Of a stretch of 64,000 nucleotides of DNA, positions 16,682 to 27,200 are shown piece after piece. The DNA is from Comamonas odontotermitis (GTDB lineage Bacteria; Pseudomonadota; Gammaproteobacteria; Burkholderiales; Burkholderiaceae_C): assembly GCF_014207855.1 (NCBI RefSeq), contig NZ_JACHKZ010000013.1:1-64000 (forward strand), read 5' to 3'. A model generated the notes under the pieces. That model worked only from the letters and a program-made list of their open reading frames with translations. It had not been told where the DNA came from and did no database searches. The translations under genes and the position numbers were made by a program. Numbering within the stretch: the stretch's first letter is position 1; every line of letters starts with the position of its first letter.

Positions 16682-19600
16682 ATGTCTTTGCAGATCACGT
16701 TTCCCGAATCGCTCCCCGTCTCCGCCCGCCGTGAAGAAATCATGGAGGCCATGGAGCGCCACCAGGTCATCATTGTTTGTGGCGAAACGGGGTCAGGCAA
16801 GACCACGCAGCTGCCCAAGATTGCGCTGGCGCTGGGCCGGGGAAGACTCAACGCCACCCCTAGTGATCAATGGCCCACACGCCCCTCCGCTGCGCGTGAT
16901 GGAAAAGGTGAAGTGCGCGGCCATCTGATCGGCCACACCCAGCCGCGCCGCATTGCCGCCAGCAGTGTGGCCAAGCGCATTGCCGAAGAGCTGAACACGC
17001 CGCTGGGCGAGGTAGTGGGCTACAAGGTGCGCTTTCAGGATCGCCTGTCCAAGGACGCCTCCGTCAAGCTGATGACCGACGGCATCTTGCTGGCCGAGAC
17101 GCAGACCGATCCGCTGCTCAGGCAGTACGACACGCTGATCATCGACGAGGCGCATGAGCGCAGCCTCAACATCGATTTTCTGCTGGGCTACATCCGCCAG
17201 ATTCTGCCCAAGCGTCCGGATCTGAAAGTGGTGGTGACTTCGGCCACCATCGATGCCGACCGCTTTGCCAAGCACTTCGAATCCCCAAGCGGGCCTGCGC
17301 CGGTCATCATGGTGTCCGGCCGCACCTACCCGGTGGAGATGCGCTACCGCCCGTTTGAAGATGCCAAGGACTATGACCTGAACGACGCAATTGCCGATGG
17401 CGTGGATGAGCTGTGGCAGGGCGGCAGCGGGGGTGACATTCTGATCTTTCTGCCCGGGGAGCGCGAAATCCGCGAAGCGGCCGATCATCTGCGCAAGCAC
17501 CTGCAGCATTCGCCGTTGCTGCGCAGCGCCGAGGTGCTGCCGCTGTTCTCGCGTCTGTCGCAGGCCGAGCAGGACCGCATTTTTGAAGGCCACACCGGCC
17601 GGCGCATCGTGCTGGCTACCAATGTGGCCGAGACCTCGCTCACGGTGCCGGGCATCCGTTATGTGATTGATGCAGGAACGGCGCGCGTCAAGCGCTATTC
17701 ATTCCGCAGCAAAGTGGAGCAGTTGCTGGTCGAGCCCATCAGCCAGGCGGCGGCCAACCAGCGGGCGGGGCGTTGTGGCCGTGTAGCCAACGGCATCTGC
17801 ATTCGCCTCTATGACGAGGCGGATTTCAACAGCCGCGCGCGCTTTACCGATCCGGAAATCCTGCGCTCGTCGCTCGCTGGCGTCATTCTGCGCATGAAGG
17901 CGCTGCGCCTGGGTGATGTGGTGCATTTCCCGTTTTTGGAAGCGCCCTCGGGCCGCGCGATTGCCGATGGCTACCAGCTGCTGCAGGAGCTGGGCGCGGT
18001 GGACGACCAGGGCGAGCTGCTGCCCATGGGCAAGGAGCTCTCGCGCCTGCCACTGGACCCGCGCGTGGCGCGCATGATCGTGGAAGCGCGCGAGCGCGGT
18101 GCGCTGGCCGAGGTGCTGGTGATTGCGGCTGCATTGAGCGTGCAGGATGTGCGCGACCGCCCGCTGGAGGCACAACAGCAGGCCGACCAGCAGCACGCCA
18201 AGTTCGACGACGAGAAAAGCGAATTCAGCGGCTACCTGCGGCTGTGGAAATGGCTGGCGGATGCGCGCGGGGGCAAGGTAGTGGCCAAGACCCGCAAGGA
18301 AATGGCCGCGCAGGCTGCACCCGCCAAGGGCCTGGCCAACTTGCGCAATGCGGCCTTTTTGCCGGTGGCACAGCGCAGCTCGGGTGCTGCTGCCGTGGCG
18401 CAGACCCAGCAGGCGCCGCTGGCGGCCTTCACCCCGCAGGATGCCGTAGCCGACGAAGCCACGCACAAGCTCAGCAACCGCCAGTGGGAGCAGTTGCTGC
18501 GCCAGAATTTCATCAACATCCGCCGTGTGCGCGAGTGGCGCGATATCCATTCGCAGCTGCTCACGGTGGTGAACGAGCAGCGCTGGCCGGTCAACCAGGA
18601 CGCAGCGGGCTACGAGGCCGTGCACCTTTCCATGCTCTCGGGTCTGCTCGGCAACATCGGCTTCAAGACCGACGAGGGCGATGGCTACCTGGGCGCGCGC
18701 GGCATCCGCTTTCACCCGCACCCGGGCGCGCACCTGTCGAAAAAACCGGGGCGCTGGATCGTGGCGGCCGAACTGGTCGAGACCTCGCGTCTGTACGGCC
18801 GTGGCATTGCCGCCATCGAGCCGCAATGGCTGGAGCAGGTGGGCGCGCACCTGCTGCGAAAGCAATTGCTCGATCCGCATTGGGAGAAGAAGCAGGGCGA
18901 GGTGGCTGCGTACGAGCGCGCCACCCTGTACGGGCTGGTGGTGTACAGCCAGCGCCGCATCAGCTATGGCAAGGTCGATCCGCAGGGCGCGCGCGACATT
19001 TTCATCCGCCAGGCCCTGGTGGAAGGGGATTGGGAGACGCGCCTGCCCTTCCTTGCTGCAAACCAGAAGATGATCGCCAAGGTCGAGGAGCTGGAGCACA
19101 AGAGCCGCCGCCAGGACGTGCTGGTCGACGACCAGTTGATCTACGCCTTTTATGACCAGCAGATTCCGCAGGACGTGTGCACCGGCCGCGCACTGGAGCG
19201 CTGGTTCAAGGACGCGAGCGCGCAGAACCCGGATCTGCTGCGCCTCTCGCGCGATGAGTTGATGCGCCACGAGGCCGCAGGCATCACCACGGCATCCTTT
19301 CCCAAGACCATCAAGCTGGGCGGTGTGGATTGCACGGCCAGCTACCTGCACCAGCCAGGTGATGCGCGCGATGGTGTTACGGTGACCGTGCCGCTTTTCG
19401 TGCTGAACCAGGTGAGCGAGGATCGCGCCGAGTGGCTGGTGCCGGGTATGCTCAAGGACAAGATCCAGGCCTTGCTCAAGAGCCTGCCGCAACGCCCGCG
19501 CAGCCGTTTTGTGCCGCTGGCCGAAAACGCGCAGCGCCTGGCCGAGCTGCTGGGCGCAGGCGAGCGCTTTGGCGACGGGAGTTTGACGGAGGCGCTGCTC

Positions 19601-20785
19601 AAGCAGGCGCGCGACGAGACATCGCTCGACATCAAGCGGGCAGATTTCAAGCTCGACATGCTCAGCCCGCATCTGTTCATGAACTTCCGCATCACCGACG
19701 AGCACGGCCGCCAGCTGGGCCAGGGCCGCAACCTGGGCGCATTGAAGGCCCAGTGGGGCGCCAAGGCGCGGGGCGCCTTCCAGGCTCTTGCTTCATTAAA
19801 GATCGCGGGCAGCGCCGGTGAGTTGGCTGGTTCAGATGAAAAACCAGCTGAAGTGAGCGTGAAGAAAGCGCAACCAGCTCCTGAAAAGGAAGCTGCACCA
19901 TCGCGCAAAGCTCAGCAGGCCCCCAGCATGCCTGCGGAGGCGCGCCACACGGACTGGAGCTTTGGTGAGCTGCCTGAGTTGATGGAAATCAAGAAAGGGA
20001 ACCAGACTTTGATCGGTTTTCCTGCGCTTATCGACCATGGCAGCGCCGTCGGCATCGAGGTGTTCGACGAGCCAGAGGTGGCCGCGAGCCGCCACGCGCT
20101 GGGCCTGCGGCGTCTGTTTGCGCTGCAGATCAAGGATGCGCTCAAGTACCTGGAAAAGAACATTCCCGATTTGCAGAAAATGGCCGTGGCCTACATGCCG
20201 CTAGGCACGCAAGAAGAGCTGCGCGAGCAGATCATCAACGTGGCCATCGACCGCGCTTTTCTGCAGGAGCCGCTGCCGATGAATGCCGAGCAGTTCAAGC
20301 AGCGGGTGCAGGATGGCCGGGGGCGCCTGACCCTGATCGCCAACGAGGTGGCGCGCATGGCCGCCGGCATTCTGCAGGAATACATGGCTGCGGTGCGCAA
20401 GATCAAGGACACCAAGAACGCGCCGGACGCCACGCAGGACGCGCAGCAGCAACTGCAAAAGCTGATGCCCAAGAACTTCATCGCCGTGGCGCCCTGGGCG
20501 CAGCTGGGCCACTATGCGCGCTACCTCAAGGCGATCACCGCGCGCCTGGACAAATACCGCGCAGACCCGGCGCGTGATGCCACCAGGCAAAAGGAGCTGC
20601 AGCCGCTGGAGCAGCGCTACTGGCGCCTGGTGGCAGAGCGCAAGGGCCAGGTCGATGCCCGCATGCAGGAGTACCGCTGGATGCTGGAGGAGCTGCGCGT
20701 GAGCTTCTTCGCGCAGGAGCTGCGCACGCCATACCCCGTTAGCACCAAGCGGCTCGACAAGGTGTGGGCACAGTTGCAGCAGTGA
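16682..20785 (+). CDS. hrpA: ATP-dependent RNA helicase HrpA
   Basis: 1367 residues, slightly longer than E. coli HrpA (about 1300). A DEAH-box helicase: Walker A GETGSGKTT at 34-42, DEAH near 156, TSATID, TNVAETSLTVPG, and the arginine-finger motif QRAGRCGR; then the HA2/OB region and the C-terminal DUF3418. In E. coli it acts in mRNA processing and in rescuing stalled or collided ribosomes. Two extra stretches are visible: about 25 residues just after motif I, around residues 50-75, rich in small and charged residues, and a charged Ala/Lys/Pro linker near 1043-1090. It is a single gene, convergent with the next LysR gene. Confidence 0.95.
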   Translation: MSLQITFPESLPVSARREEIMEAMERHQVIIVCGETGSGKTTQLPKIALALGRGRLNATPSDQWPTRPSAARDGKGEVRGHLIGHTQPRRIAASSVAKRIAEELNTPLGEVVGYKVRFQDRLSKDASVKLMTDGILLAETQTDPLLRQYDTLIIDEAHERSLNIDFLLGYIRQILPKRPDLKVVVTSATIDADRFAKHFESPSGPAPVIMVSGRTYPVEMRYRPFEDAKDYDLNDAIADGVDELWQGGSGGDILIFLPGEREIREAADHLRKHLQHSPLLRSAEVLPLFSRLSQAEQDRIFEGHTGRRIVLATNVAETSLTVPGIRYVIDAGTARVKRYSFRSKVEQLLVEPISQAAANQRAGRCGRVANGICIRLYDEADFNSRARFTDPEILRSSLAGVILRMKALRLGDVVHFPFLEAPSGRAIADGYQLLQELGAVDDQGELLPMGKELSRLPLDPRVARMIVEARERGALAEVLVIAAALSVQDVRDRPLEAQQQADQQHAKFDDEKSEFSGYLRLWKWLADARGGKVVAKTRKEMAAQAAPAKGLANLRNAAFLPVAQRSSGAAAVAQTQQAPLAAFTPQDAVADEATHKLSNRQWEQLLRQNFINIRRVREWRDIHSQLLTVVNEQRWPVNQDAAGYEAVHLSMLSGLLGNIGFKTDEGDGYLGARGIRFHPHPGAHLSKKPGRWIVAAELVETSRLYGRGIAAIEPQWLEQVGAHLLRKQLLDPHWEKKQGEVAAYERATLYGLVVYSQRRISYGKVDPQGARDIFIRQALVEGDWETRLPFLAANQKMIAKVEELEHKSRRQDVLVDDQLIYAFYDQQIPQDVCTGRALERWFKDASAQNPDLLRLSRDELMRHEAAGITTASFPKTIKLGGVDCTASYLHQPGDARDGVTVTVPLFVLNQVSEDRAEWLVPGMLKDKIQALLKSLPQRPRSRFVPLAENAQRLAELLGAGERFGDGSLTEALLKQARDETSLDIKRADFKLDMLSPHLFMNFRITDEHGRQLGQGRNLGALKAQWGAKARGAFQALASLKIAGSAGELAGSDEKPAEVSVKKAQPAPEKEAAPSRKAQQAPSMPAEARHTDWSFGELPELMEIKKGNQTLIGFPALIDHGSAVGIEVFDEPEVAASRHALGLRRLFALQIKDALKYLEKNIPDLQKMAVAYMPLGTQEELREQIINVAIDRAFLQEPLPMNAEQFKQRVQDGRGRLTLIANEVARMAAGILQEYMAAVRKIKDTKNAPDATQDAQQQLQKLMPKNFIAVAPWAQLGHYARYLKAITARLDKYRADPARDATRQKELQPLEQRYWRLVAERKGQVDARMQEYRWMLEELRVSFFAQELRTPYPVSTKRLDKVWAQLQQ

Positions 20786-20855
20786 TGGGGCGGCGCCGTG
20801 TCACCTGCGGCACGGCGTGCTCCGGCTGCAGGCCTGGATCGTTGGTAAATACGCT

Positions 20856-21779
20856 CTACAGGCTGCTCTGGCCCTGCAGCAGCGGGTTTCTTGCGAACAG
20901 ATCGACCACCCAGTCCACAAAGGCGCGCACCTTGGCGCTGAGGTGGGAGTTGGGCGGGTAGACGACGTAGACCGGCAGCAGCGGGTGCTTCCAGTCTTCC
21001 AGCACCTGCTGCAACTGGCCGGTTTTCAGGTGTTCGTTGATCTGGAATCGGCTGGCCTGGCCGATGCCCTGGCCCGCCAGCAGCGAGAAGATATAGGCAT
21101 TGCTCTCGTTGACGCACAAATGCGCGGGGCCGGCGATCTCGATCACTTCGCCATCCTTATGGAATTCCAGCGGATAGCGCCGCGCCGATACTGGCGAGAA
21201 GTAAATCACGTTGCGATGGCCGGTCTCCAGATCGCGGGGATGCCGGGGAATGCCATGGCGCTCCAGGTATTGCGGGGCGGCAACGGTGATGAAATCCAGG
21301 TTGCCGATGCGGCGCGCCACGAGTGATTGGTCGGCCAGCTCGCCTCCGCGGATCACGCAGTCCACGCTGTCACTGATGAGATCCACGGTGCGGTCGCTCA
21401 CGCCCAGATCCATCTGGATTTCGGGGTAGCGCGACTGGAACTCGGCCAGGTGCGGAATGATGAGCAGGCGCGCCACCGAGGTTCCCACGTCCACGCGCAG
21501 GCGCCCGCGCGGCGTGGTGCGCGCCTGGCTCACGCTGGCCTCCAGGTCGTCGAAATCCGCCAGCAGGCGTACCGCGCGGTCATAGTAGGCCGCACCGTCG
21601 GCTGTGACCGTGACGCGGCGCGTGGTACGGTTGAGCAGCTTCACGCGCAGGCGCTCTTCCAACGCCTGTACGTTCTTGGTCACACTGGCTTTGGGCACCT
21701 GCAGCGAATCGGCAGCCCGCGTGAAAGTGCCGGCTTCCACAACCCGCGCGAAAATACGCATGGCCTGAATCTGATCCAT
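20856..21779 (-). CDS. LysR-family regulator of the efflux operon (CeoR-like)
   Basis: 307 residues of the CrgA-type LysR branch: DNA-binding domain MRIFARVVEAGTFTRAA at 7-23 with KASVTKNVQALEERL after it, RTTRRVTVTADG at the wing, and an effector domain with DCVIRGG. It is divergent (176 bp) from an llpE-RND operon, the arrangement of ceoR-llpE-ceoA-ceoB-opcM in Burkholderia cenocepacia, where the operon is induced by salicylate. Control of the efflux genes is inferred from this layout. The intergenic region contains several AT-rich T-N11-A candidates but no single convincing site. Confidence 0.9.
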   Translation of the reverse strand: MDQIQAMRIFARVVEAGTFTRAADSLQVPKASVTKNVQALEERLRVKLLNRTTRRVTVTADGAAYYDRAVRLLADFDDLEASVSQARTTPRGRLRVDVGTSVARLLIIPHLAEFQSRYPEIQMDLGVSDRTVDLISDSVDCVIRGGELADQSLVARRIGNLDFITVAAPQYLERHGIPRHPRDLETGHRNVIYFSPVSARRYPLEFHKDGEVIEIAGPAHLCVNESNAYIFSLLAGQGIGQASRFQINEHLKTGQLQQVLEDWKHPLLPVYVVYPPNSHLSAKVRAFVDWVVDLFARNPLLQGQSSL

Positions 21780-21955
21780 GGGATCTCCTTGTCCTCGCGG
21801 AATCTCGGGCTCGCCGAGGATGCGGGATTCTCACACACCGTTTGGGCTGTCATTATTCAAGAATTGGAAACAGTGTGGCCGCGTTTGCGGGGTTTATGCC
21901 GCCAATGCGTGCCGCTACATTCTCATCTCATCGGCCGGCCTCGTCCGGAGAAGCC

Positions 21956-22792
21956 ATGTTGAACACCAAAAAACCTGCTCCATCCACCAGCTCCCATACC
22001 GACACCACCATTGAGGTGGCTGGCGGCATGGAGGCGAGCGTGCGCATGTATGGCAGCAAGAAGCGGGGAGAGGTCTCTCCGCTGGTGGTGCATTTTCATG
22101 GTGGCGCTTTTGTGACGGGTGACCTGGACAACGGCAGCACCGTGGGCAATTCTCTGGCAACTGCTGGTGCCTGCGTGGTGTCGGTGGCCTATCCGCTGGC
22201 CCCGGAGCATCCGTTTCCTCGTCCGCTGGAGCTGGGTTATGCGGTGCTTCAGTGGGCCTACAAGCAGCGCGCCAAGCTGGCAGGCAAGGGTGCTCCGCTC
22301 TATCTGGCTGGCGAGGAGGCGGGGGCCAATCTGGCCGCTGGCGTCTGCATGATGGCGCGCGACCAGTTGCACCCGCCGCTGGCAGGCCAGATTCTCATCT
22401 CGCCCATGCTTGACCCCTGTGCTGCCACGCCTTCACAGCGTGCTGCGCAAGGCGATTCGGTCGAATGCAAATGGGCTTCGGGGTGGTGTCAGTACCTGGG
22501 CGGCTCGCATGATGCCCTGCATCCTTATGCCGTGCCAGCCAGGGCGCATCGCCTCGCGGGGCTGCCGCCGACGCTGATTCTGGTGGGCGGGGACGATCCC
22601 ATGCGCGACGAGGCCCTGGGCTACGCCCAGCGTCTGGAAGCTGCCGGATTGACCGTCTTCCAGCATGTGTTCGAAGGCGCTGGCCAGTGGCCAGATGCCC
22701 TGGTGGAGCCTCCACCCGAACCTTGTCCCTGTGCTGTGCAGATGCAGGAGCAGCTGCACAAATTCTTCGAGACAACGCGATGTCGGCTGTGA
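21956..22792 (+). CDS. llpE: LlpE-like alpha/beta-hydrolase-fold protein, catalytic residues lost
   Basis: 278 residues; GGAG five bases before the ATG fixes the start. The fold is that of the hormone-sensitive-lipase branch: oxyanion motif VVHFHGGAF at about 42-50, VAYPLAPEHPFP, and the acid residue in LVGGDDPMRDEAL. The nucleophile elbow, GDSAGG in the family, reads GEEAGA, so the catalytic Ser is Glu. The His near the C-terminus is also missing (EGAGQWPD). It is thus probably not an esterase. It precedes the efflux genes, as llpE does in Burkholderia; a binding or sensing role is possible. The 193-bp spacer to the adaptor gene has no gene. Confidence 0.85.
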   Translation: MLNTKKPAPSTSSHTDTTIEVAGGMEASVRMYGSKKRGEVSPLVVHFHGGAFVTGDLDNGSTVGNSLATAGACVVSVAYPLAPEHPFPRPLELGYAVLQWAYKQRAKLAGKGAPLYLAGEEAGANLAAGVCMMARDQLHPPLAGQILISPMLDPCAATPSQRAAQGDSVECKWASGWCQYLGGSHDALHPYAVPARAHRLAGLPPTLILVGGDDPMRDEALGYAQRLEAAGLTVFQHVFEGAGQWPDALVEPPPEPCPCAVQMQEQLHKFFETTRCRL

Positions 22793-22985
22793 GCTGACCG
22801 TGCCGTGCTGAGACCGCTGCCTTGATCCGGCCCCACCATCCATAGGTCGGAGAAAGCAAAAGCGCGCTTTTTTCGTTTTTTTTGATCCTCATTCGATTCC
22901 TGGCCTGAGTGCTGGAAGGGGTGAGCTTTGCCTGTCGCAGAGAAGTTTTTTCCTGCATCCATCCATTGAACCTGAAGACATAGCC

Positions 22986-24230
22986 ATGAACGACAACTCC
23001 AAACCTTCCCTCCGCCGCCGCTGGTGGGCCGCTGCTGGCGTTGCCGCAGCCATTTCGGCCACGGCTGGCGCCGTCCTGGGCCTGCAGCCATCACACGCTG
23101 AGGCGCCCGCGCAACAGGCAGTTCCTCCAGCGGTGCCGGTTTCCGTGGCGCAGGTTCTGCAGCAGGATGTGACGCTGTGGAACGAATTCTCCGGCCGCCT
23201 CGAAGCCGTGCAGCGCGTGGATGTGCGTCCACGCGTATCGGGCGCCGTGCAGGCTGTGCACTTCAAGGAAGGCGCCTTGGTAAAGGCGGGCGATCTGCTC
23301 TTTACCGTAGACCCGGCGCCCTACGCGGCCGAAGTCGATCGCGCCGAGGCGCAGGTCGTTGCCGCCAGGGCGCGCATGGCCTATACGCAAAGCGAATCCG
23401 AGCGGGCCACGCGCCTGTGGGATGAGCGCGCCATCGCGCAGAAGGAATACGACGAACGCGTGAATGCCCAGCGCGAAGCCGATGCGAACCTGCGCGCTGC
23501 CCAGGCTGCGCTGCAGACGGCCAGGCTGAACCTGGGTTACACGCAGGTCAAGGCGCCGGTCAGCGGGCGGGTGGGGCGCATCGAGATCACCGTCGGCAAT
23601 CTCGTGAGCTCGGGCGCTGGAGCCCCCGTGCTGACCACCTTGGTGTCGGTGGACCCGATGTACGCCAGCTTCGACGTGGATGAGCAGATCGTGGCCAATG
23701 CCTTGCAGGGCCTGGAGGACACCCGCAAGGGCCGCAGCGCCCGCGCGATGATCGAAACCATTCCGGTGCAGATGGGCGTGGGCGTGAACGGCGCGACGCC
23801 CTATACCGGCCACCTGCAGCTGATTGACAACCAGGTCGATGCGAAAAGCGGCACGGTGCGCGTGCGTGCGGTGTTCGGCAACGCTGATGGCACTTTGATG
23901 GCCGGGCAGTTTGCCCGCATCCGCATGGGCCAGCCGCAGAGCACCCAGGCCGTGCTCATCAACGAGCGCGCCGTGGGCACGGACCAGAGCAAAAAGTTCG
24001 TGCTGGTGATTGGCGACGGCAACAAGGCCGAGTACCGCGAAGTGCAGTTGGGCGCGCCGGTCGATGGCCTGCGCGTGGTCACCACCGGCCTCAAGGCGGG
24101 TGAGCGCATCGTCGTCAACGGCCTGCAGCGCGTGCGTCCGGGCGTTGTCGTCGCACCGCAGGACGTGCCCATGGACGCCAAGGCCGAGCTGGCCGACAGC
24201 CGTACTGCTACCAAGCAGCCAGCGGCCTGA
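22986..24230 (+). CDS. ceoA: RND efflux periplasmic adaptor (CeoA/MexE-like)
   Basis: 414 residues. An N-terminal signal/anchor (about 12-38) is followed by the membrane-fusion fold: lipoyl halves VRPRVSGAVQAVHFKEGALVK and TQVKAPVSGRVGRIEI on either side of a coiled-coil hairpin (about 105-170), then beta-barrel and membrane-proximal domains. It links the inner-membrane pump to the outer-membrane channel, both encoded immediately downstream (23-bp gap to the pump). The context matches CeoAB-OpcM/BpeEF-OprC pumps, which export chloramphenicol, trimethoprim and fluoroquinolones; the actual substrates here are unknown. Confidence 0.92.
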   Translation: MNDNSKPSLRRRWWAAAGVAAAISATAGAVLGLQPSHAEAPAQQAVPPAVPVSVAQVLQQDVTLWNEFSGRLEAVQRVDVRPRVSGAVQAVHFKEGALVKAGDLLFTVDPAPYAAEVDRAEAQVVAARARMAYTQSESERATRLWDERAIAQKEYDERVNAQREADANLRAAQAALQTARLNLGYTQVKAPVSGRVGRIEITVGNLVSSGAGAPVLTTLVSVDPMYASFDVDEQIVANALQGLEDTRKGRSARAMIETIPVQMGVGVNGATPYTGHLQLIDNQVDAKSGTVRVRAVFGNADGTLMAGQFARIRMGQPQSTQAVLINERAVGTDQSKKFVLVIGDGNKAEYREVQLGAPVDGLRVVTTGLKAGERIVVNGLQRVRPGVVVAPQDVPMDAKAELADSRTATKQPAA

Positions 24231-24253
24231 GAACCTCTACCTCCCCCGACATC

Positions 24254-27200
24254 ATGAACCTCTCCCGATTTTTCATCGACCGCCCGATCTTTGCGGGCGT
24301 ACTGTCGGTGCTCATCTTTCTCGCGGGCCTCATCGCCATGCGAACACTGCCGATCTCGGAGTACCCCGAAGTTGCGCCGCCTTCGGTGGTGGTGCGCGCG
24401 CAGTACCCGGGTGCCAGCCCCAAGGTGATCGCCGAAACCGTGGCCACGCCACTGGAAGAATCCATCAATGGTGTGGAAGACATGCTCTACATGGGCAGCC
24501 AGGCCACGACCGATGGTGTGATGACGCTCACCGTCACCTTCAAGCTCGGCACCGACCCCGACAAGGCCCAGCAACTGGTGCAGAACCGTGTCTCGCAGGC
24601 CGAGCCGCGCCTGCCCGAGGAAGTGCGCCGCCTGGGCGTGACCACGGTCAAGAGCGCGCCGGACCTCACCATGGTGGTGCACATGGTCTCGCCCAATGGC
24701 CGCTATGACATTGATTACCTGCGCAATTACGCCGTGCTCAATGTGAAAGACCGGCTGGCACGTATTCCCGGCGTGGGGCAGGTGCAGATCTTTGGTGGCG
24801 GTGATTATTCGATGCGCGCCTGGCTCGATCCGCAGAAGGTAGCGCAGCGCGGCCTGTCTGCCAGCGATGTGGTGTCTGCCATCCGCAACCAGAATGTGCA
24901 GGCGGCCGCTGGCGTGGTGGGCGCATCGCCCGGGTTGCCCGGCGTGGACACCCAGATGTCGATCAACGCGCAGGGGCGCCTCTCCAGTCCCGAGGAGTTT
25001 GGCGACATCATCGTCAAGACTGGTGCAGATGGCGCTGTGACGCGGCTGCGCGATATTGCCCGGCTGGAGCTGGGGGCTGCCGATTACTCGTTGCGCTCGC
25101 TGCTCAACAACGACCCGGCCGTGGGCATGGGTGTGTTCCAGGCGCCCGGATCGAACGCGCTGGAAATCTCGGACAACGTGCGCAAGACCATGGCCGAGTT
25201 GGCCCAGCTCATGCCTGAGGGCGTGGAATTCCGCATCGCCTACGATCCCACGCAGTTTGTACGCGCTTCCATCGAGTCGGTGATCCATACGCTGCTCGAA
25301 GCGATTGCGCTCGTGGTGATCGTGGTGATCCTGTTCCTGCAGACCTGGCGCGCCTCCATCATTCCGTTGCTGGCGGTGCCGGTGTCGGTAGTGGGCACGT
25401 TTGCCGTGCTGCACCTGCTGGGTTTCTCGATCAATGCGCTCTCGCTGTTTGGTCTGGTGCTGGCCATTGGTATCGTGGTGGATGACGCCATCGTGGTGGT
25501 GGAGAACGTGGAGCGGAACATTGAAGCGGGGCTGACACCACGCGAGGCCACCTACCGCGCCATGCGCGAGGTCTCGGGCCCCATCATCGCCATTGCGCTG
25601 GTGCTGGTGGCTGTGTTTGTGCCGCTTGCTTTCATCAGCGGCCTTACAGGGCAGTTCTACCGCCAGTTTGCGGTCACCATCGCCATCTCCACAGTGATCT
25701 CTGCCATCAACTCGCTGACGCTGTCGCCAGCGCTGAGCGCATTGCTGCTCAAGGGCCACCATGAGCCCAAGGATGCGCTCACGCGCGGCATGGACCGTGT
25801 GCTGGGCGGCTTCTTCAAGCGCTTCAATGCGGTGTTCCACCGAGGCTCGGAAGCCTACAGCGGCGGCGTGCGCCGCGTGATCGGTCACAAGGCTGGCATG
25901 CTCGTGGTGTACCTGGCGCTGGTGGGCGCGACCTGGGGCCTGTTCCACCTGGTGCCCGGCGGCTTCGTGCCGATGCAGGACAAGCAGTACCTCGTCGGTT
26001 TTGCGCAGCTGCCCGATGGTGCAACGCTGGACCGTACCGACAACGTGATCCGCCGCATGGGCGAGATCGTCAAGAAGAACCCGAACGTGGAGGATGCGAT
26101 TGCCTTCCCGGGCCTGTCGATCAACGGCTTCACCAACAGCTCCAACGCAGGCATCGTGTTCGTGACGCTCAAGCCCTTTGCCGAGCGCACACGCGCGGAC
26201 CAGAGCGGCGGCGCTGTCGCGGGGCAGCTCAACCAGGCCTTTGGCGAGATTCAGGACGCCTTCATCGCCATGTTTCCGCCGCCACCAGTTGCGGGCCTGG
26301 GCACCACGGGGGGCTTCAAGCTGCAGATCGAAGACCGTGGCTCGCTGGGCTACGCAGGCATGGATGCCGCCGTGAAGGCCTTCATGGCCAAGGCGTACCA
26401 GACACCGGAGCTGGCAGGTCTCTTTACCAGCTGGCAGGTCAACGTGCCCCAGCTCTACGCTGATATTGACCGCACCAAGGCGCGCCAGCTGGGTGTGCCG
26501 GTGACGGACATTTTCGAGACGCTGCAGATCTACCTGGGCAGCTTGTATGCGAACGATTTCAATGAGTTTGGCCGCACCTACAGCGTGCGCGTGCAGGCCG
26601 ATGCGGCATTCCGCGCGCGGCCCGAGGACGTGGGTCAGCTCAAGGTGCGTTCGATGACGGGCGAGATGGTGCCGCTGTCGGCGCTGATGAAGCTGGACGC
26701 CAGCTTTGGCCCCGAGCGCACCATGCGCTACAACGGGTTTCTGGCTGCCGATGTGAATGGCGGGCCCGCGCCTGGCTTCTCGTCGGGGCAGGCACGCGCA
26801 GCGGTAGAGCGGGTGGCAGCCGAGACGCTGCCGCCAGGCATCGGCTTTGAGTGGACGGAGCTGACCTACCAGGAAATCCTGGCAGGCAATTCGGCGGTGC
26901 TGGTGTTCCCGATCGCCATTTTGCTGGTATTCCTGGTGCTGGCTGCGCAGTATGAAAGCCTTACGTTGCCGATTGCCATCATCCTTATCGTGCCCATGGG
27001 CCTGCTGGCGGCGATGACCGGCGTATGGCTTACGCATGGCGACAACAACGTGTTCACGCAGATCGGGCTCATCGTGCTGGTGGGGCTGTCTGCCAAGAAC
27101 GCGATCCTGATCGTCGAGTTCGCCCGGGAGCTGGAGTTTTCAGGGCGCACGCCGGTGCAGGCCGCCATTGAGGCGAGCCGCCTGCGCCTGCGGCCGATTC

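Noticed and set aside
20794-20817. CGCCGTG/CACGGCG hairpin between hrpA and the LysR gene as a terminator
   Set aside because: Stem of seven base pairs and no T run; too weak to call.
22858-22871. AAAAGCGCGCTTTT palindrome with a following T run, as a terminator between llpE and ceoA
   Set aside because: The stem is only five base pairs with a CG loop; the genes are expected to be co-transcribed, so a terminator call is not supported.
23801-27037. 1078-residue open frame on the minus strand across the RND genes
   Set aside because: Mirror frame of the pump gene; the complementary strand has complete RND motifs and the mirror has none.
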